From an uncultured Bacteroidia bacterium (lineage in GTDB: Bacteria > Bacteroidota > Bacteroidia > Bacteroidales > UBA932), in contig CACXMA010000009.1 in NCBI GenBank assembly GCA_902768665.1, positions 75,879-139,878 of the forward strand: a DNA stretch of 64,000 bases, read 5' to 3'. A program made the translations under genes and the position numbers. Of this stretch, positions 16,620 through 24,948 are shown one piece after another. The notes under the pieces are model-generated. The model had not been told where the DNA came from and did no database searches. It saw only the letters and a program-made list of their open reading frames with translations. How positions within the stretch are numbered: the stretch's first letter is position 1; each line of letters begins with the position of its first letter.

Positions 16620-17783
16620 ATGCGGAATTTTGACTATTGCACCCCTACCCGCCTTCTTTTCGGCAAAGGCGTCATCGCGCAGCTTCCGGCGGTCATGAAG
16701 CCTTTCGGCAAGCGGATTCTCCTCACCTACGGCGGAGGCAGCATCAAGAAAATCGGTCTGTATCAGCAGGTTCTGGAGCTGCTGAAGGACTTCGAGATCG
16801 TCGAATGTCCCGGCATCCAGCCGAACCCGAAATACGACCCCAGCGTGCTGCTGGGCGTACGCCTGTGCAAGGAGCACAAGGTCGACGCCATCCTTTCCGT
16901 CGGCGGCGGCAGCGTCCTCGACTGCTCGAAGGCCATCGCGGCCGGTGCCTGCTACGACGGCGACCCGTGGGACCTCATTTCCTATAAGGTGAAAGCCAAG
17001 GCGGCCCTCCCGATTGTCGACATCATCACCCTGGCGGCGACGGGCAGCGAATACGACTGCGGCGGCGTCATTTCCCGCACGGACACCAACGACAAGATCG
17101 GATATATCGATCCCCTGCTGTTCCCGGCCGTTTCGCTTCTCGACCCGACCTATACCTTCACCGTCTCCCCCAAGCAGACAAGGGCCGGCATCGCCGACGC
17201 CATCAACCACGTCATCGAGCAGTATTTCACCGGCGAAACGACCCTGCTGACCGACGGCCTCTGCGAATCCACCATCCTCAGCCTGATGGACAGCGGCCGC
17301 AAGTGCCTGGCCAACCCCGAGGATTATGAGGCCCGTGCGGAGATGATGCTCTGCTGCTCGCTGGCCTGCAACGACATCCTGTCGCTCGGCAACAGCTCGT
17401 CCGGATGGCCCTGCCACAGTATCGAGCACGCCCTCAGCGGGTTCTATGACATCACCCACGGCGAAGGCCTCGCCATCATCACCCCGCCCTGGATGCGCCA
17501 CATCCTCAGCGAACGGACGCTCCCCCGCTTCGTCAAGTTCGGCACGCGGATTTTCGGCATCGACGCCGCGCTCGACCCGTGGGAGATCGCCCGCAAGGCC
17601 ATCGACGAGACCCACCGCTTCTTCGAAGGCATCGGCATTCCGATGCACCTGAGAGAGGTCGGTATCGACGACAGCCGTATCGACGAGATGGCGCACCATA
17701 TCGCCGTAAACGAGGGGCTGGAGAAAGCCTGGGCTCCGCTCAGCGAGCGGGACATCAGGGAGATCCTTATCGCAAGTCTTTAG
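16620..17783 (+). CDS. Iron-containing alcohol dehydrogenase (YqhD/BDH type)
   Basis: A 387-residue NAD(P)-dependent group III alcohol dehydrogenase. It has the GGGSVLDCSKAIA cofactor motif near residue 99, the ATGSEYDCGGVIS segment, and metal-binding histidines in HVIEQYF, HSIEHALSGFYDITHGEGLAI. Relatives reduce aldehydes such as butyraldehyde or methylglyoxal-type compounds. It is probably cotranscribed with the preceding lipoprotein gene. Its end overlaps the convergent symporter gene by 17 bases. Confidence 0.93.
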   Translation: MRNFDYCTPTRLLFGKGVIAQLPAVMKPFGKRILLTYGGGSIKKIGLYQQVLELLKDFEIVECPGIQPNPKYDPSVLLGVRLCKEHKVDAILSVGGGSVLDCSKAIAAGACYDGDPWDLISYKVKAKAALPIVDIITLAATGSEYDCGGVISRTDTNDKIGYIDPLLFPAVSLLDPTYTFTVSPKQTRAGIADAINHVIEQYFTGETTLLTDGLCESTILSLMDSGRKCLANPEDYEARAEMMLCCSLACNDILSLGNSSSGWPCHSIEHALSGFYDITHGEGLAIITPPWMRHILSERTLPRFVKFGTRIFGIDAALDPWEIARKAIDETHRFFEGIGIPMHLREVGIDDSRIDEMAHHIAVNEGLEKAWAPLSERDIREILIASL

Positions 17784-18624
17784 TCCTTCGGCGGATAACG
17801 CCGACATAGATCAGCAGGACGACATTCATCATCAGCGAGTAGAGGATGGCCGGGATGGCCATCTGCTCGTTGGCGAAGATGATCGGGCTGGAAGCGATGG
17901 CAATGGCCTGCGCAGCGTTCTGCATCCCCACTTCAATGACGACCGTCCGACGCTGGCGGTCGTCTGTGCGTACCAGGCGGGACAGCAGGGAGGAGCAGCA
18001 GATGGCGACGAGGATCAGCGCCGTGACGCAGAGTCCGAGAACGACGATGTTCTCCAGGATCGTGCGGTGGTGCTGGATATAGAAGACCGTGATGAGGGTC
18101 AGCAGCAGCGGGAAAGCCAGCTTGCCGAGCACGCGGTCGGTCTTCTCGGCCGCCTTGGGCCAGGCATAGTGCATCCCGATGCCCAGCAGCACCGGCAGCA
18201 GCATCAGGACGAGATTCTGCTTGATCAGGTTCCCGACCGGAAGGGTAATGCCGACGCTCTCCCCTACCAGATTGGTCGCCGCACTCATAATCAGCGGAAT
18301 CGTGAAAAGGGTAATGACGCTGCTCAGGGCGGTCAGGATCACGGACAACGCCACATCCCCGCCGGCGAGCTTGGAGAAGACATTCGAGGAACTGCCGCCC
18401 GGGCAGCAGGCGATGAGGATGAGCCCGATAAAGAATACCGGGGGCAGCTGAAACAGCCTGGCCAGCCCCAGGGCGATGAGGGGCAGCAGGACCAGCTGAC
18501 CGAAAAGGGCTATGGCGATGGGCCAGGGGCGGGTAAAGACCTTGCCGAAATCCGAGAACTTCAGCGAGAGCCCGAGGTCGAACATCAGAAGGGTAAGAAT
18601 CGGGAGTACAATCCAGATTGCCAT
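17767..18624 (-). CDS. Bile acid:sodium symporter family (BASS) transporter
   Basis: A 285-residue membrane protein with about nine hydrophobic helices. The family motif ACCPGGSSSNVFSKLAGGDVALS lies near residues 92-114, and EVGMQNAAQAIAIASS near 235-250 is the second sodium-site segment. BASS proteins import organic anions with sodium; in bacteria substrates include bile acids and pantoate-like acids, so the substrate here is open. It is the last gene of a four-gene minus-strand operon headed by the MarR-controlled promoter. Confidence 0.9.
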   Translation of the reverse strand: MAIWIVLPILTLLMFDLGLSLKFSDFGKVFTRPWPIAIALFGQLVLLPLIALGLARLFQLPPVFFIGLILIACCPGGSSSNVFSKLAGGDVALSVILTALSSVITLFTIPLIMSAATNLVGESVGITLPVGNLIKQNLVLMLLPVLLGIGMHYAWPKAAEKTDRVLGKLAFPLLLTLITVFYIQHHRTILENIVVLGLCVTALILVAICCSSLLSRLVRTDDRQRRTVVIEVGMQNAAQAIAIASSPIIFANEQMAIPAILYSLMMNVVLLIYVGVIRRRTKDLR

Positions 18625-18625
18625 A

Positions 18626-18949
18626 TCAGTAATTCTCAGGGTTTTGGCGCCGCTCCTCGTAGTAGGCGTGGCGTTTGGGGTTCTCGGGGAACCATCCGCG
18701 CAGGACCCTCTTTTCCTGCGTAATCAGCTCATGGATGCCCCAGAAGCAGGAAAAGGCGGCCGCGCCGAGGATGGTCGATCCGAGCGTATTGGAGACAAAA
18801 AGGGACGCCGCCGAGAAAGCGAGTCCCACGGCAAGAAGCAGCCACCAGCTCTTCTTGCCCCAGTAATATTCCATTTTGATGACGACAGGGTGGCAGATTC
18901 CGATAATCAGGAATACCGCCGCCCCAACGAGGATACCGCTATAGTTCAT
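18626..18949 (-). CDS. DUF4491 family membrane protein
   Basis: A 107-residue protein with about three membrane helices. It matches the small Bacteroidetes family DUF4491: N-terminal NYSGILVGAAVFLIIGICHPVVIK, then an EYYWGKKSWW turn, and a FWGIHELITQEKRV segment. Function unknown. An ATG six bases upstream (18955) is an alternative start; either way it overlaps the end of the MarR gene, so the two are translationally coupled. Confidence 0.8.
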   Translation of the reverse strand: MNYSGILVGAAVFLIIGICHPVVIKMEYYWGKKSWWLLLAVGLAFSAASLFVSNTLGSTILGAAAFSCFWGIHELITQEKRVLRGWFPENPKRHAYYEERRQNPENY

Positions 18950-19400
18950 GGGCATCGGGTTTAGTCTGTAAATGCGCGATCATGTCGTCCAGCATCCGGT
19001 TCAGTCCGGGAACCGTCTCGGGCGTAATGCTATCGCAAAGAACGGTGCAACCCACCGCGTGGGGCACCTCGCTCAACTGCTCCTGCAGCTGTTTTCCTTT
19101 TTTCGTCAGGGAGACAATCATCTGCCGGGCATCTTCCCGGCCCCGCTTCCGGCTGAGAATCCCCTCCTTCTCCATGCGCTGGAGAAGGGGCGTGACCGTG
19201 TTGGTCTCGAGATACAGCCGGCGGGCGATGTCATTGACCGGCTGCGCGTCCTTCTCCCACAGGACCAGCAGCACAAGGTACTGCGGGTAGGTCAGACCAT
19301 GCGCCGAAAGCAGCGGATGGTAGGCCTGCGTGAGAAGGCGCGAAGCGGTGTAGAGCCTGAAACAGAGCTGGTTGTCAAGAAGGAAGGCCTCTCTATCCAT
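18939..19400 (-). CDS. MarR family transcriptional regulator
   Basis: A 153-residue winged-helix regulator. The N-terminal dimer helix includes LCFRLYTASRLLTQAYHPLL, the recognition region includes INDIARRLYLETNTVTPLLQRMEKEGILSR, and the wing is RKRGREDARQMIVSLT. The arrangement (a Cys in NQLCFRLY near the N-terminus, YPQYLVLLVLW, and the TNTVTPLL helix) resembles the OhrR/peroxide-sensing branch. The start ATG at 19400 overlaps the previous stop (TGATG). Two ATATCG-N4-CGATAT-type operators at the operon promoter suggest autoregulation. Confidence 0.9.
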   Translation of the reverse strand: MDREAFLLDNQLCFRLYTASRLLTQAYHPLLSAHGLTYPQYLVLLVLWEKDAQPVNDIARRLYLETNTVTPLLQRMEKEGILSRKRGREDARQMIVSLTKKGKQLQEQLSEVPHAVGCTVLCDSITPETVPGLNRMLDDMIAHLQTKPDAHEL

Positions 19401-19627
19401 CAGAGCATGGCATTGATGTCCTTCTCGATGTCCTTCGGCTCGGTGGTCGGAGCGTAGCACTTGTCGACCCAGCCCATTTCTTCCGCGGCGTGCTCGGCGT
19501 ACTTCTCACCCAGCTTGGAGAAACCCTGGTCGGCGAAGATCTTACTTTCCACCTTGTGCTGAAGAGACTGTGCGGCAAGGCCGGTGGCATAGGCCTGAAG
19601 CGTTGCGATTGATTTTTTCTTGTCCAT
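19400..19627 (-). CDS. Short ferritin-like protein (N-terminal half)
   Basis: A 75-residue protein. SLQHKVESKIFADQGFSKLGEKYAEHAAEEMGWVDKC matches the first helices of the ferritin/bacterioferritin-like domain of Bacteroidetes proteins that are normally about twice as long. The C-terminal helices with the second half of the di-iron site are missing: after GWVDKC the sequence is CYAPTTEPKDIEKDINAML and ends at the MarR start. It may be a decayed copy or a working short form. It is the first gene after the operator-promoter. Confidence 0.65.
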   Translation of the reverse strand: MDKKKSIATLQAYATGLAAQSLQHKVESKIFADQGFSKLGEKYAEHAAEEMGWVDKCYAPTTEPKDIEKDINAML

Positions 19628-19651
19628 TGTTGTATCGTTTATCTGTTTTTT

Positions 19652-19703
19652 ATATCGTTCACGATGCAAAGATACAACTTTATTTTTATATCGCAAGCGA
19701 TAT
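19652..19703 (-). promoter_or_regulatory. Promoter with two MarR-type operators
   Basis: Read on the minus strand, TATCTTTG (19667-19674) is the -7 box and TTG (19694-19696) the -33 box, about 19 bases apart. A perfect palindrome ATATCG-CAAG-CGATAT (19688-19703) covers the -33 box. A second, imperfect copy ATATCG-TTCA-CGATGC (19652-19667) abuts the -7 box and the start point. Their centres are 36 bp apart. The placement suits repression by the MarR protein encoded two genes downstream. Confidence 0.75.
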
Positions 19704-20037
19704 TTTTATTATTTTTTCACTTTTTTTACCCGTAAAACTTGTCGGGAAGTCGCCGAACAACAGGCGGAAGGACAGATTATCGCCCTCCAGCGCGCCTGTA
19801 AGGCCGGAAACGTGGTAGCGAGGGTAGGGACCGCCCATGGCGATGGGATCCACGCTCTCGCAGGAAAGAAGGGTCTTGTCGCCGGATCTGCTCCCGGCCG
19901 ATACGGACCCCGGGCGAAGCGAGCTGCTCCAGACGGATCCGCTGCTTGACGGCCACAACCGTAGCCGGGGCCAAAGCAGCGCTGTCAGCCACCTCAACCG
20001 CGACTCCAAGAAAAGCTCCGAGCAAAAAAGAAAACAT
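19686..20037 (-). pseudogene. Possible frameshifted small secreted protein
   Basis: On the minus strand one frame from the ATG at 20037 encodes a signal-peptide-like start (MFSFLLGAFLGVAVEVADSAA) and runs to ...LEQLASPG. A second frame then continues with SVSAGSRSGDKTLLSCESVDPIAMGG...VSGLTGALEGDNLSFRLLFGDFP. They join without a break if one base is removed from the CCCC run at 19908-19911. The C-terminus runs into the operator region, so the end is doubtful. It may be a decayed gene, a sequencing slip or chance. No family recognised. Confidence 0.35.
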
Positions 20038-20115
20038 CCCGATTCTGATAAATCCGGATGCAAAGGTCGTCAATTATGGATACTTATTTAAGGATAAAAC
20101 GCCTCGTAATTAGGA

Positions 20116-20928
20116 CTATCTGTGCTTTCCGCACATTTTGGATCGGAAAGCGGTCGGCGTCATCCCCGTATGCTTTCGGAAGAAGCGGGCGAAATAGGAC
20201 TGGTCATCGAGCCCCACGGCCGCAGCGACATCGATCACGGACATATCCGTCTCCTGCAGCAGGCGCTTTGCCCGGGTCAGACGGGCCAGCTCGATCCACA
20301 CGCCGATGCTCCGTCCGGTCTCTTTTTTCACCATCCGGCTCAGCCAGCCAGCAGACACGCCCTCTTCCCGGGCGTAGTCGCTGATGGTCCCGGGGACGGC
20401 ATCGGGCGTAAAAATCCGGTCCAGAAAGCGCGTAACGGCGTGATTCTCCCGGTAGGATTCCGGCGTGATCGCCAGGGTAAGCAGCATGTCAAGCCCCTTC
20501 CCGATCCTCTCCGTCCTTCCATCCTCAAAGGCCCTGGCAAGCAGGTTGAAAAGCTCCCCGACGAAGGAGGCCTCGTCGAACCAGAAGGCGTGGTGGATGA
20601 CTTTGGATATCCGGACTCCCAGCCGGGCGTCGGGAAGGATGGTGGTGGAAAACGCTCCCGAATAGCCTTTGGCATCCTGATAGTAGCGGATCGCGAAGGA
20701 CATGTTCTCTGGGATCAGCAGGAGCTGTCCGGGATAGCACAGATAGGAATCCCCTTCCGCCTCGACCAGCGCCTCACCGCCCGTCAGATACAGAAAGCCG
20801 GTAAGGGGCACGCTGCCGGTCGGGACCTGGGCCGCACGTACATGTCCGGAGGTATCCATCCTCCGGATAAAAAAGTCCGTATCGGAGAAATCCGCTTCCG
20901 GGAGCCAGTATGGGACGACGACTTTCAT
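20116..20928 (-). CDS. AraC family transcriptional regulator
   Basis: A 270-residue regulator. The N-terminal cupin-like sensor domain is followed by an AraC-type pair of helix-turn-helix motifs in the last 100 residues: ISDYAREEGVSAGWLSRMVKKETG and MSVIDVAAAVGLDDQSYFARFFRKHTGMTPTAFR. The start MKVVVPYW at 20928 is used since longer starts run into gmhA. It is the last gene of the polysaccharide operon (17 bases after gmhA) and may regulate it or sugar use; its ligand is unknown. Confidence 0.88.
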   Translation of the reverse strand: MKVVVPYWLPEADFSDTDFFIRRMDTSGHVRAAQVPTGSVPLTGFLYLTGGEALVEAEGDSYLCYPGQLLLIPENMSFAIRYYQDAKGYSGAFSTTILPDARLGVRISKVIHHAFWFDEASFVGELFNLLARAFEDGRTERIGKGLDMLLTLAITPESYRENHAVTRFLDRIFTPDAVPGTISDYAREEGVSAGWLSRMVKKETGRSIGVWIELARLTRAKRLLQETDMSVIDVAAAVGLDDQSYFARFFRKHTGMTPTAFRSKMCGKHR

Positions 20929-20945
20929 GCTCGGGAGACAGCTTT

Positions 20946-21518
20946 TCAGGCAAACAGCTCCTGCTCGACAAGGCCGCAGAGGATGTGGCCGATGAGGGTC
21001 TGGCACTCCTGGATGCGCGGCGTGTCGGTCGAGGGGACCTTGATGACATGGTCATACGCGTCCATGCCGCAGGGGGCGGCGCCGGTCAGTGCCACCGTGA
21101 CGATGCCCCTTTCGCGACAATAAGGCGTCACTGCCAGAAGATCGGCGGAATTGCCCGAAGTTGAAATGCCGATGAAAACGTCACCAGGGCGCCCGAATGC
21201 CTCCAGCTGCTTGACAAAGAGCCTGTCGTAGCCATAGTCGTTCCCCACCGCCGTCACCACGGATGTATTGGCCGTCAGCGCCACGGCCGGAAGTCCCTCG
21301 CGGTCCATCCGGAACTTGTTCACCAGCTCCGCCGCCATGTGCTGGGCATCCGCCGCACTGCCGCCGTTGCCGGCCCAGAGCGTCTTCCCGCCGGCGCGGT
21401 AGCAACGCACCAGCAGCTGCGCCACCGCGGCAATCTTATCCATTGTCTTCTCATCCGCCAGCAGGTCCTGTTTCACCCGCAGGGATTCGGCCACCCAGGC
21501 CTTTACAAGTTCTTTCAT
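20946..21518 (-). CDS. gmhA: Sedoheptulose 7-phosphate isomerase
   Basis: A 190-residue SIS-domain protein. WAGNGGSAADAQHMAAELVNKF (residues about 48-69) and GISTSGNSADLL are the phosphosugar-binding motifs of GmhA, and HMAAE holds catalytic residues. It converts sedoheptulose 7-phosphate to D-glycero-D-manno-heptose 7-phosphate, the first step of heptose precursor synthesis. The later steps (gmhB, hldE or hddA/hddC) are not in the window. Its place in this operon suggests a heptose in the surface polymer. Confidence 0.92.
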   Translation of the reverse strand: MKELVKAWVAESLRVKQDLLADEKTMDKIAAVAQLLVRCYRAGGKTLWAGNGGSAADAQHMAAELVNKFRMDREGLPAVALTANTSVVTAVGNDYGYDRLFVKQLEAFGRPGDVFIGISTSGNSADLLAVTPYCRERGIVTVALTGAAPCGMDAYDHVIKVPSTDTPRIQECQTLIGHILCGLVEQELFA

Positions 21519-21527
21519 CGTCAGCTC

Positions 21528-22655
21528 TTACAGATTAAGGTTCAAGCAATTGCGCAGCCGCTCACACCCGGCTTCAAAACCATAAAAGGCGAGATACTCC
21601 CGGCGGATCTCCTCCGGGGAGGACGCCGTTTCCATCATGGCATGGAGCGCCCCGATGAAGGACTCTTCATCGTCATAGGCAAAAACACAGCGGCCGAGCA
21701 GGGTTTCATAGCCCCGGGCCGAAACGGTATGCGTCAGCACGGGAAGACCGTAACGGAGCCCGTCCATGATGCGGAGTTTGATACCGCCGCCAAGGGAAGT
21801 CGGGCAGATGTAGCCGGAGGCAGCCGCAAGAAGCGGCGCCATGTCCGGCGGATTAGCCACCACTGACACCCCAGAAGCGGCACAGGCTTCCCGGAGTCTC
21901 GGCGATGGACTCGCCCCTGCGACCGTCAGCTGCGATTCCGGCACTTCGTTCCGAAGCAGCGGCCAATACCGATCCAGCCAGGGAAGCAGGGACTGTTCCG
22001 TCTGGGGATAGGAGAGGTTGCCGGTGATAAGGAACGCTCCTTCCGACCGCGGTCCATCCAGAGCGGGTTTGAGAACGGGAACGGACTCGAAAACCCCGAT
22101 GGAGACAAAACGACGGCTGCCTGAGGGGTCATAAGCATCCTGCAGCAGCTTCCGGTCCGGCTCGGTAAGGGTGATATTGAGATCGCTCCCCAGCACCGCC
22201 GCCTTTTCGCAGCGACGCGTCAGGCGGCTCAACCGCAGGCGCGCGATACCCGTGTAATTATCCCGGACAAACTCCTGCTGGAAGTTATGATGAATCGTAA
22301 CCACCCGGCAGCCCGCCTTCCGGGCCTGCCCGATGAGCCGCCACGAGGCATAACAGGTGTCGAATACGACCGTATCGAAATCGCCCTTTTGCAGCACGCG
22401 GCGAAAAAGTCCGTAATAACGATGGAGAACACCCAGCGCGTAGTTCCGCACGGCAATGAGCGGATTGCGGCTGCGGAAAACAGGAATGATTTCAATCCCG
22501 CCCGCAAGGCCCTCGGGACCGCTTTTCCGGGTCACCGGGCAGAGCAGAGACATCCGCTGCGAAAGTGCCGCGAAGGCATTGATGTAAGCCCGGGAGGCAA
22601 AGACGCTCCCGCCATGGCCGTGAAGGTAGTGATATGTCACGAACAGCACTTTCAT
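21528..22655 (-). CDS. Family 4-type glycosyltransferase
   Basis: A 375-residue GT-B glycosyltransferase. It starts MKVLFVTYHYLHGHGG, and the C-terminal donor half includes GGGIKLRIMDGLRYGLPVLTHTVSARGY, the usual group 1/GT4 nucleotide-sugar segment. Donor and acceptor unknown. The start at 22655 overlaps the upstream GT2 stop by four bases. Confidence 0.88.
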   Translation of the reverse strand: MKVLFVTYHYLHGHGGSVFASRAYINAFAALSQRMSLLCPVTRKSGPEGLAGGIEIIPVFRSRNPLIAVRNYALGVLHRYYGLFRRVLQKGDFDTVVFDTCYASWRLIGQARKAGCRVVTIHHNFQQEFVRDNYTGIARLRLSRLTRRCEKAAVLGSDLNITLTEPDRKLLQDAYDPSGSRRFVSIGVFESVPVLKPALDGPRSEGAFLITGNLSYPQTEQSLLPWLDRYWPLLRNEVPESQLTVAGASPSPRLREACAASGVSVVANPPDMAPLLAAASGYICPTSLGGGIKLRIMDGLRYGLPVLTHTVSARGYETLLGRCVFAYDDEESFIGALHAMMETASSPEEIRREYLAFYGFEAGCERLRNCLNLNL

Positions 22656-23497
22656 CGGCACAGGACGCGTTGGATAAGGCGGAACAGCCCCGAGATAATC
22701 CCCATCTCGAAACGGGAGTAGCCGCGGTATTTCTTATAATAATAAGCCAGGCTGTCGAACTGAAGTACAGCGCGACGGTAGGCGTCATATTTCGCGCCGA
22801 TGGTCTTGCCCTGTTCATGAAGGATGGAGACGGAAGGGAGATAGTAGCAACGCTTGCCGATGGCGGCCAGCCGGTCGCTGAGAATATTCTCTTCCGCATA
22901 GAGGAAAGTCCCTTCATCGAACATGCCGGCAGCGAAAAAAGCCTCGGCAGGGACCATGAAAAAGCAGCCCATCAGTTTGTAGTGCCAGCCTTCCTGCGCT
23001 TTGGCGGGATAGTTCAGTCCGAAGACCTCTTCCTTCCGGGACTTGGAATAAAAAGGAGTCCCGAGATACATCCAGACGCATTTTTTCCAGGCGCCGAGAT
23101 ATTTTTCGGGGCCCTGCCGATGCCCGTCAAGCCCGATCACTTCCGGTCCGATGGCACCGGCTTCGGGCAGCTCTGTGAGTTTCTCCGCCAGTGCATCCGC
23201 CACCTCCGGCGAAGTCAGCACGATATCATTGTTCGAAAACAGGATGAATTCCGGCCGCAGATGGTCCCGAAGCCATTCCGCCCCGCGGTTGTTTCCATAG
23301 GCGAAACCCTTGTTGGGAACAGGCAGGACCGTCGCATGCCCGCCAAGCTGCTCCTGCAAGGCCGCAGCCTCCTCCTCCGTTGCGCCCGCGTCGGCTACGA
23401 CGAGATGCCAGGGCCGCCGGATCTTCGGCAACTCTTCCCGGGCAAAGCGGACCGTCAGGGCGTCCGTCCGGTAATTGACGATGACGATACCGATCAT
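22652..23497 (-). CDS. Family 2 glycosyltransferase
   Basis: A 281-residue GT-A enzyme: IGIVIVNYRTDAL at the N-terminus, a FSNNDIVL donor/metal site near residue 92, and a GMFDEGTFLYAEENILSDRL block typical of rhamnosyl/mannosyl-type GT2 proteins. It overlaps both neighbours by four bases, so it is translated as part of the capsule operon. Confidence 0.88.
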   Translation of the reverse strand: MIGIVIVNYRTDALTVRFAREELPKIRRPWHLVVADAGATEEEAAALQEQLGGHATVLPVPNKGFAYGNNRGAEWLRDHLRPEFILFSNNDIVLTSPEVADALAEKLTELPEAGAIGPEVIGLDGHRQGPEKYLGAWKKCVWMYLGTPFYSKSRKEEVFGLNYPAKAQEGWHYKLMGCFFMVPAEAFFAAGMFDEGTFLYAEENILSDRLAAIGKRCYYLPSVSILHEQGKTIGAKYDAYRRAVLQFDSLAYYYKKYRGYSRFEMGIISGLFRLIQRVLCR

Positions 23498-24945
23498 GGC
23501 GCCACCTCCTTTTTCCTGCGGAACTTACGGTCAAAAAGGGCCGTCAGCAGCGAATCCTTATCCCAGAAGAGGTTGATGACGAGAAACATGCCGGAAAGCA
23601 GCGCCAATGATACGCCGACCTGCACCCACATATTCGGCACCAGCCTCATCGTGCCCCAAACGATGAGAAGATAGAATCCCACGTAGAGCATAGGGATGAA
23701 AACATCCCGGGGACGGATCACGATGCCGAGGTGCCGGCGGATCAGCACGAGACCGACGGCCAGCACGGCCAGCTCGGAAGAGCCCCAGCTGATGGCCGTT
23801 CCCAGCGCCCCGAGACGCGGGGTCAGGATAACGTTGCAGACAACGCCCGTGACGGCGCCCACCGTCGAGACCACGGCCGTCAGCTTGGTCTTTGTCGATG
23901 ACATCAGGCACTGCTGGATGATGATCTGCTCGAGACCGATGACCAGCAGCAGGAAGATGATGACCCGGAAAGGAATCTCCGCCCCCTCATAGCCGGGGCC
24001 CGAAAAGAGGAGGATGATGGCGTGGGCGTTAAGCAGGCAGAAAATGATGACGGGGATCGAAAGGGAAACGAGCAGGTGGACAATCTGGTTGATCATCTTC
24101 TGGAGCTCGTCCCGGAGGCCGTCGGACAGCATGGCGCTCACGCGCGGAATCATCACGGTCGTGAAGGCCGTAAAGGCCGCGATGACGATGGTATAGAACT
24201 TCGTCGCCGTGGAGAAATACCCCACCTGCGTCGAATCGGTGGCAAAGCCCAGATAGGCCTCGTTCAGGGTCGTATAGAGCGAGGTCAGGATGCGGTAATA
24301 GCCGAAGATGAGAATCGGCATGATATACAGCTTCGGGCTGAGTTTGCGGAAACTCAGGCGGATGAAGCGCCGGGAATAATGCCAGTCCCAGATGGCGTTC
24401 AGCACGATCGTGAGGGTCGTGATGGCATAGTAAATAAGCGTATCGGCCGCCGTATGGACGAAAACGAACACGGCCACCACGTAGATGCCGCGGACGGCCA
24501 CCGAGCGGATGGTGATATACTTAAAGTCCTCGATGCCCTGGAAGAACCACTCGATCAGGAAGAGCGAGAAGACCAGTTTGAGGCAGCCCACGAGCAGGAA
24601 TTCCTTGTACGCCACCATCGCCGGCACCGTGAAAGTGCAGACGATAAGCACGATCATCGCCACGAGGAAAGTGACGATATTGAGGAAGAAGAGGTTGTTG
24701 AACACCTCGTTGCGGCGCTCCGGGTCTCCCTTGCACCGGGCGATTTCCCGCACGCCGTAGGAACGGATGCCGAGCTGGGCGAAAAGGATGAAGAAATTGA
24801 TGATGCTGTCGACAAAGTCGCAGATGCCGATGTTGGACACCCCCAGTACGCGCGAGACATACGGGTAGGTGATCAGCGGGAAGATATACCCGCAGAGCGT
24901 CAGGACAAGGTTCCAGAAGAAGTTTTTCTTGATGCTCTCCGACAC
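23494..24945 (-). CDS. Wzx-type polysaccharide flippase
   Basis: A 483-residue membrane protein of the MOP/MVF superfamily with about 12-14 helices; it opens KKNFFWNLVLTLCGYIFPLITYPYVSRVLG, typical of O-antigen and capsule flippases. It moves lipid-linked repeat units from the cytosolic to the periplasmic face of the inner membrane. No Wzy polymerase is recognised near it. Confidence 0.9.
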   Translation of the reverse strand: MSESIKKNFFWNLVLTLCGYIFPLITYPYVSRVLGVSNIGICDFVDSIINFFILFAQLGIRSYGVREIARCKGDPERRNEVFNNLFFLNIVTFLVAMIVLIVCTFTVPAMVAYKEFLLVGCLKLVFSLFLIEWFFQGIEDFKYITIRSVAVRGIYVVAVFVFVHTAADTLIYYAITTLTIVLNAIWDWHYSRRFIRLSFRKLSPKLYIMPILIFGYYRILTSLYTTLNEAYLGFATDSTQVGYFSTATKFYTIVIAAFTAFTTVMIPRVSAMLSDGLRDELQKMINQIVHLLVSLSIPVIIFCLLNAHAIILLFSGPGYEGAEIPFRVIIFLLLVIGLEQIIIQQCLMSSTKTKLTAVVSTVGAVTGVVCNVILTPRLGALGTAISWGSSELAVLAVGLVLIRRHLGIVIRPRDVFIPMLYVGFYLLIVWGTMRLVPNMWVQVGVSLALLSGMFLVINLFWDKDSLLTALFDRKFRRKKEVAP

Positions 24946-24948
24946 GGC

